DNA of 64,000 nucleotides from Bradyrhizobium japonicum USDA 6 (GTDB taxonomy: Bacteria; Pseudomonadota; Alphaproteobacteria; Rhizobiales; Xanthobacteraceae), in NCBI RefSeq assembly GCF_000284375.1, contig NC_017249.1, positions 7,681,001-7,745,000 on the forward strand, written 5' to 3'. Below, one piece after another: positions 63,579 through 64,000 of this stretch. The notes under the pieces are model-generated. The model saw nothing but the letters and a program-made list of their open reading frames with translations, was not told the DNA's origin and did not search any database. How positions within the stretch are numbered: position 1 is the stretch's first letter; the number at the start of each line of letters is the position of its first letter. Position numbers and translations under genes: made by a program.

Positions 63579-64000
63579 ATGCGGCGGATCGGTGGGCGGG
63601 ACATCGTTGCGGCGATCCTGATTGCGCTCCTTGTGGGCGCAATCTTCACGTCGCCCCCGCTCCAGACTCTGCAAGGCCTGTCGCTCGACATCCTCACGGC
63701 ACTGCGCGGCAGGATCGCGCCCGACCGCCGCGATCCCGCGACATCGCCGGTCGTCGTCGTCGCGATCGACGGGGAGACGTACGAGACCCCGCCCTTTAGG
63801 GGATCGCCGACGCAGACATGGACACGCGAGCTCGGCCGGGTGCTCGGCAGCATCACCGAGGGCGGCGCCAAGGTGATCGGCTATGACGTCATCTTCAAGA
63901 ACTCGATCGAACAGTCGGAAATCCCGTTCGGCGATGCACCGATCGGCGCACGCATGAGAGGATTCGACCGGGACTATCTGATCGCCTTGCGACAGATCTC
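63579..64000 (+). CDS. CHASE2-domain sensor protein, N-terminal part
   Basis: The ATG at 63579 opens a frame to the window edge (about 140 residues). It starts MRRIGGRDIVAAILIALLVG (membrane segment), then SLDILTALRGRIAP, VVVVAIDGETYET, RELGRVLGSITEGGAKVIGYDV and FKNSIEQSE, the typical start of a CHASE2 extracytoplasmic sensor. The output domain (often adenylate cyclase, kinase or diguanylate cyclase) lies beyond the window. It starts 18 bases after the secreted protein gene, so an operon is likely. Confidence 0.82.
   Translation, partial: MRRIGGRDIVAAILIALLVGAIFTSPPLQTLQGLSLDILTALRGRIAPDRRDPATSPVVVVAIDGETYETPPFRGSPTQTWTRELGRVLGSITEGGAKVIGYDVIFKNSIEQSEIPFGDAPIGARMRGFDRDYLIALRQI

Noticed and set aside
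1..64000. tRNA, rRNA, transposase, integrase or phage genes
   Set aside because: Scanned intergenic stretches and protein motifs; none seen.

Overview
The window is GC-rich, gene-dense chromosomal DNA of an alphaproteobacterium, most likely a Bradyrhizobium or close relative. That placement is inference: it rests on codon use, a transglutaminase-like cysteine peptidase, a DUF3551-like secreted peptide, a GrlR-like protein and many tiny single-membrane-segment proteins, and no 16S or housekeeping marker is present. I see no tRNA, rRNA, insertion sequence, integrase, attachment site or CRISPR array.

Region 1 (1-9.7 kb) is mostly sugar-nucleotide supply: the start of phosphoglucomutase, a secreted alpha/beta hydrolase, an orphan OmpR-type regulator, an O-acyltransferase, an aldose-1-epimerase-like protein, UDP-glucose dehydrogenase, GDP-fucose synthase, GDP-mannose 4,6-dehydratase and a UDP-glucuronate 4-epimerase. 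Together they would supply UDP-glucuronate, UDP-galacturonate and GDP-fucose.

Region 2 (9.7-44 kb) is a large Wzx/Wzy-type exopolysaccharide locus. It holds five GT4 glycosyltransferases, a priming hexose-1-phosphate transferase, a Wza-like export lipoprotein, a Wzc-like tyrosine autokinase, two flippases, two polymerase/ligase-type membrane proteins, three further OafA-type acyltransferases, a hexapeptide acetyltransferase and a methyltransferase. Three clan GH-A-like glycosidases are spread through it. One is a 1452-residue protein with a glycosidase-like head, five ~161-residue repeats and an RTX-like tail. A BTLCP (LapG-family) protease lies between two paralogous small secreted proteins just upstream of the Wzc gene.

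Region 3 (44-50 kb) is a stretch of small genes: a metallophosphatase, a VanZ-like protein, a GrlR-like protein and several very small membrane or secreted proteins. About 1 kb (46.6-47.6 kb) has no convincing gene.

Region 4 (50-61.3 kb, minus strand) is one chemosensory operon in the order STAS, cheY, cheA, cheW, MCP, cheW, MCP, cheR, cheB and a soluble MCP-like protein. There are no flagellar genes, cheD or cheZ. A receiver/HD-GYP protein (c-di-GMP turnover) is divergent from it, followed by a small secreted protein and the start of a CHASE2-domain protein that runs off the window.

As a whole, the window joins polymer precursor supply, assembly, export, decoration and trimming with a chemosensory/second-messenger module that could control them. 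That regulatory link is inference from position only.
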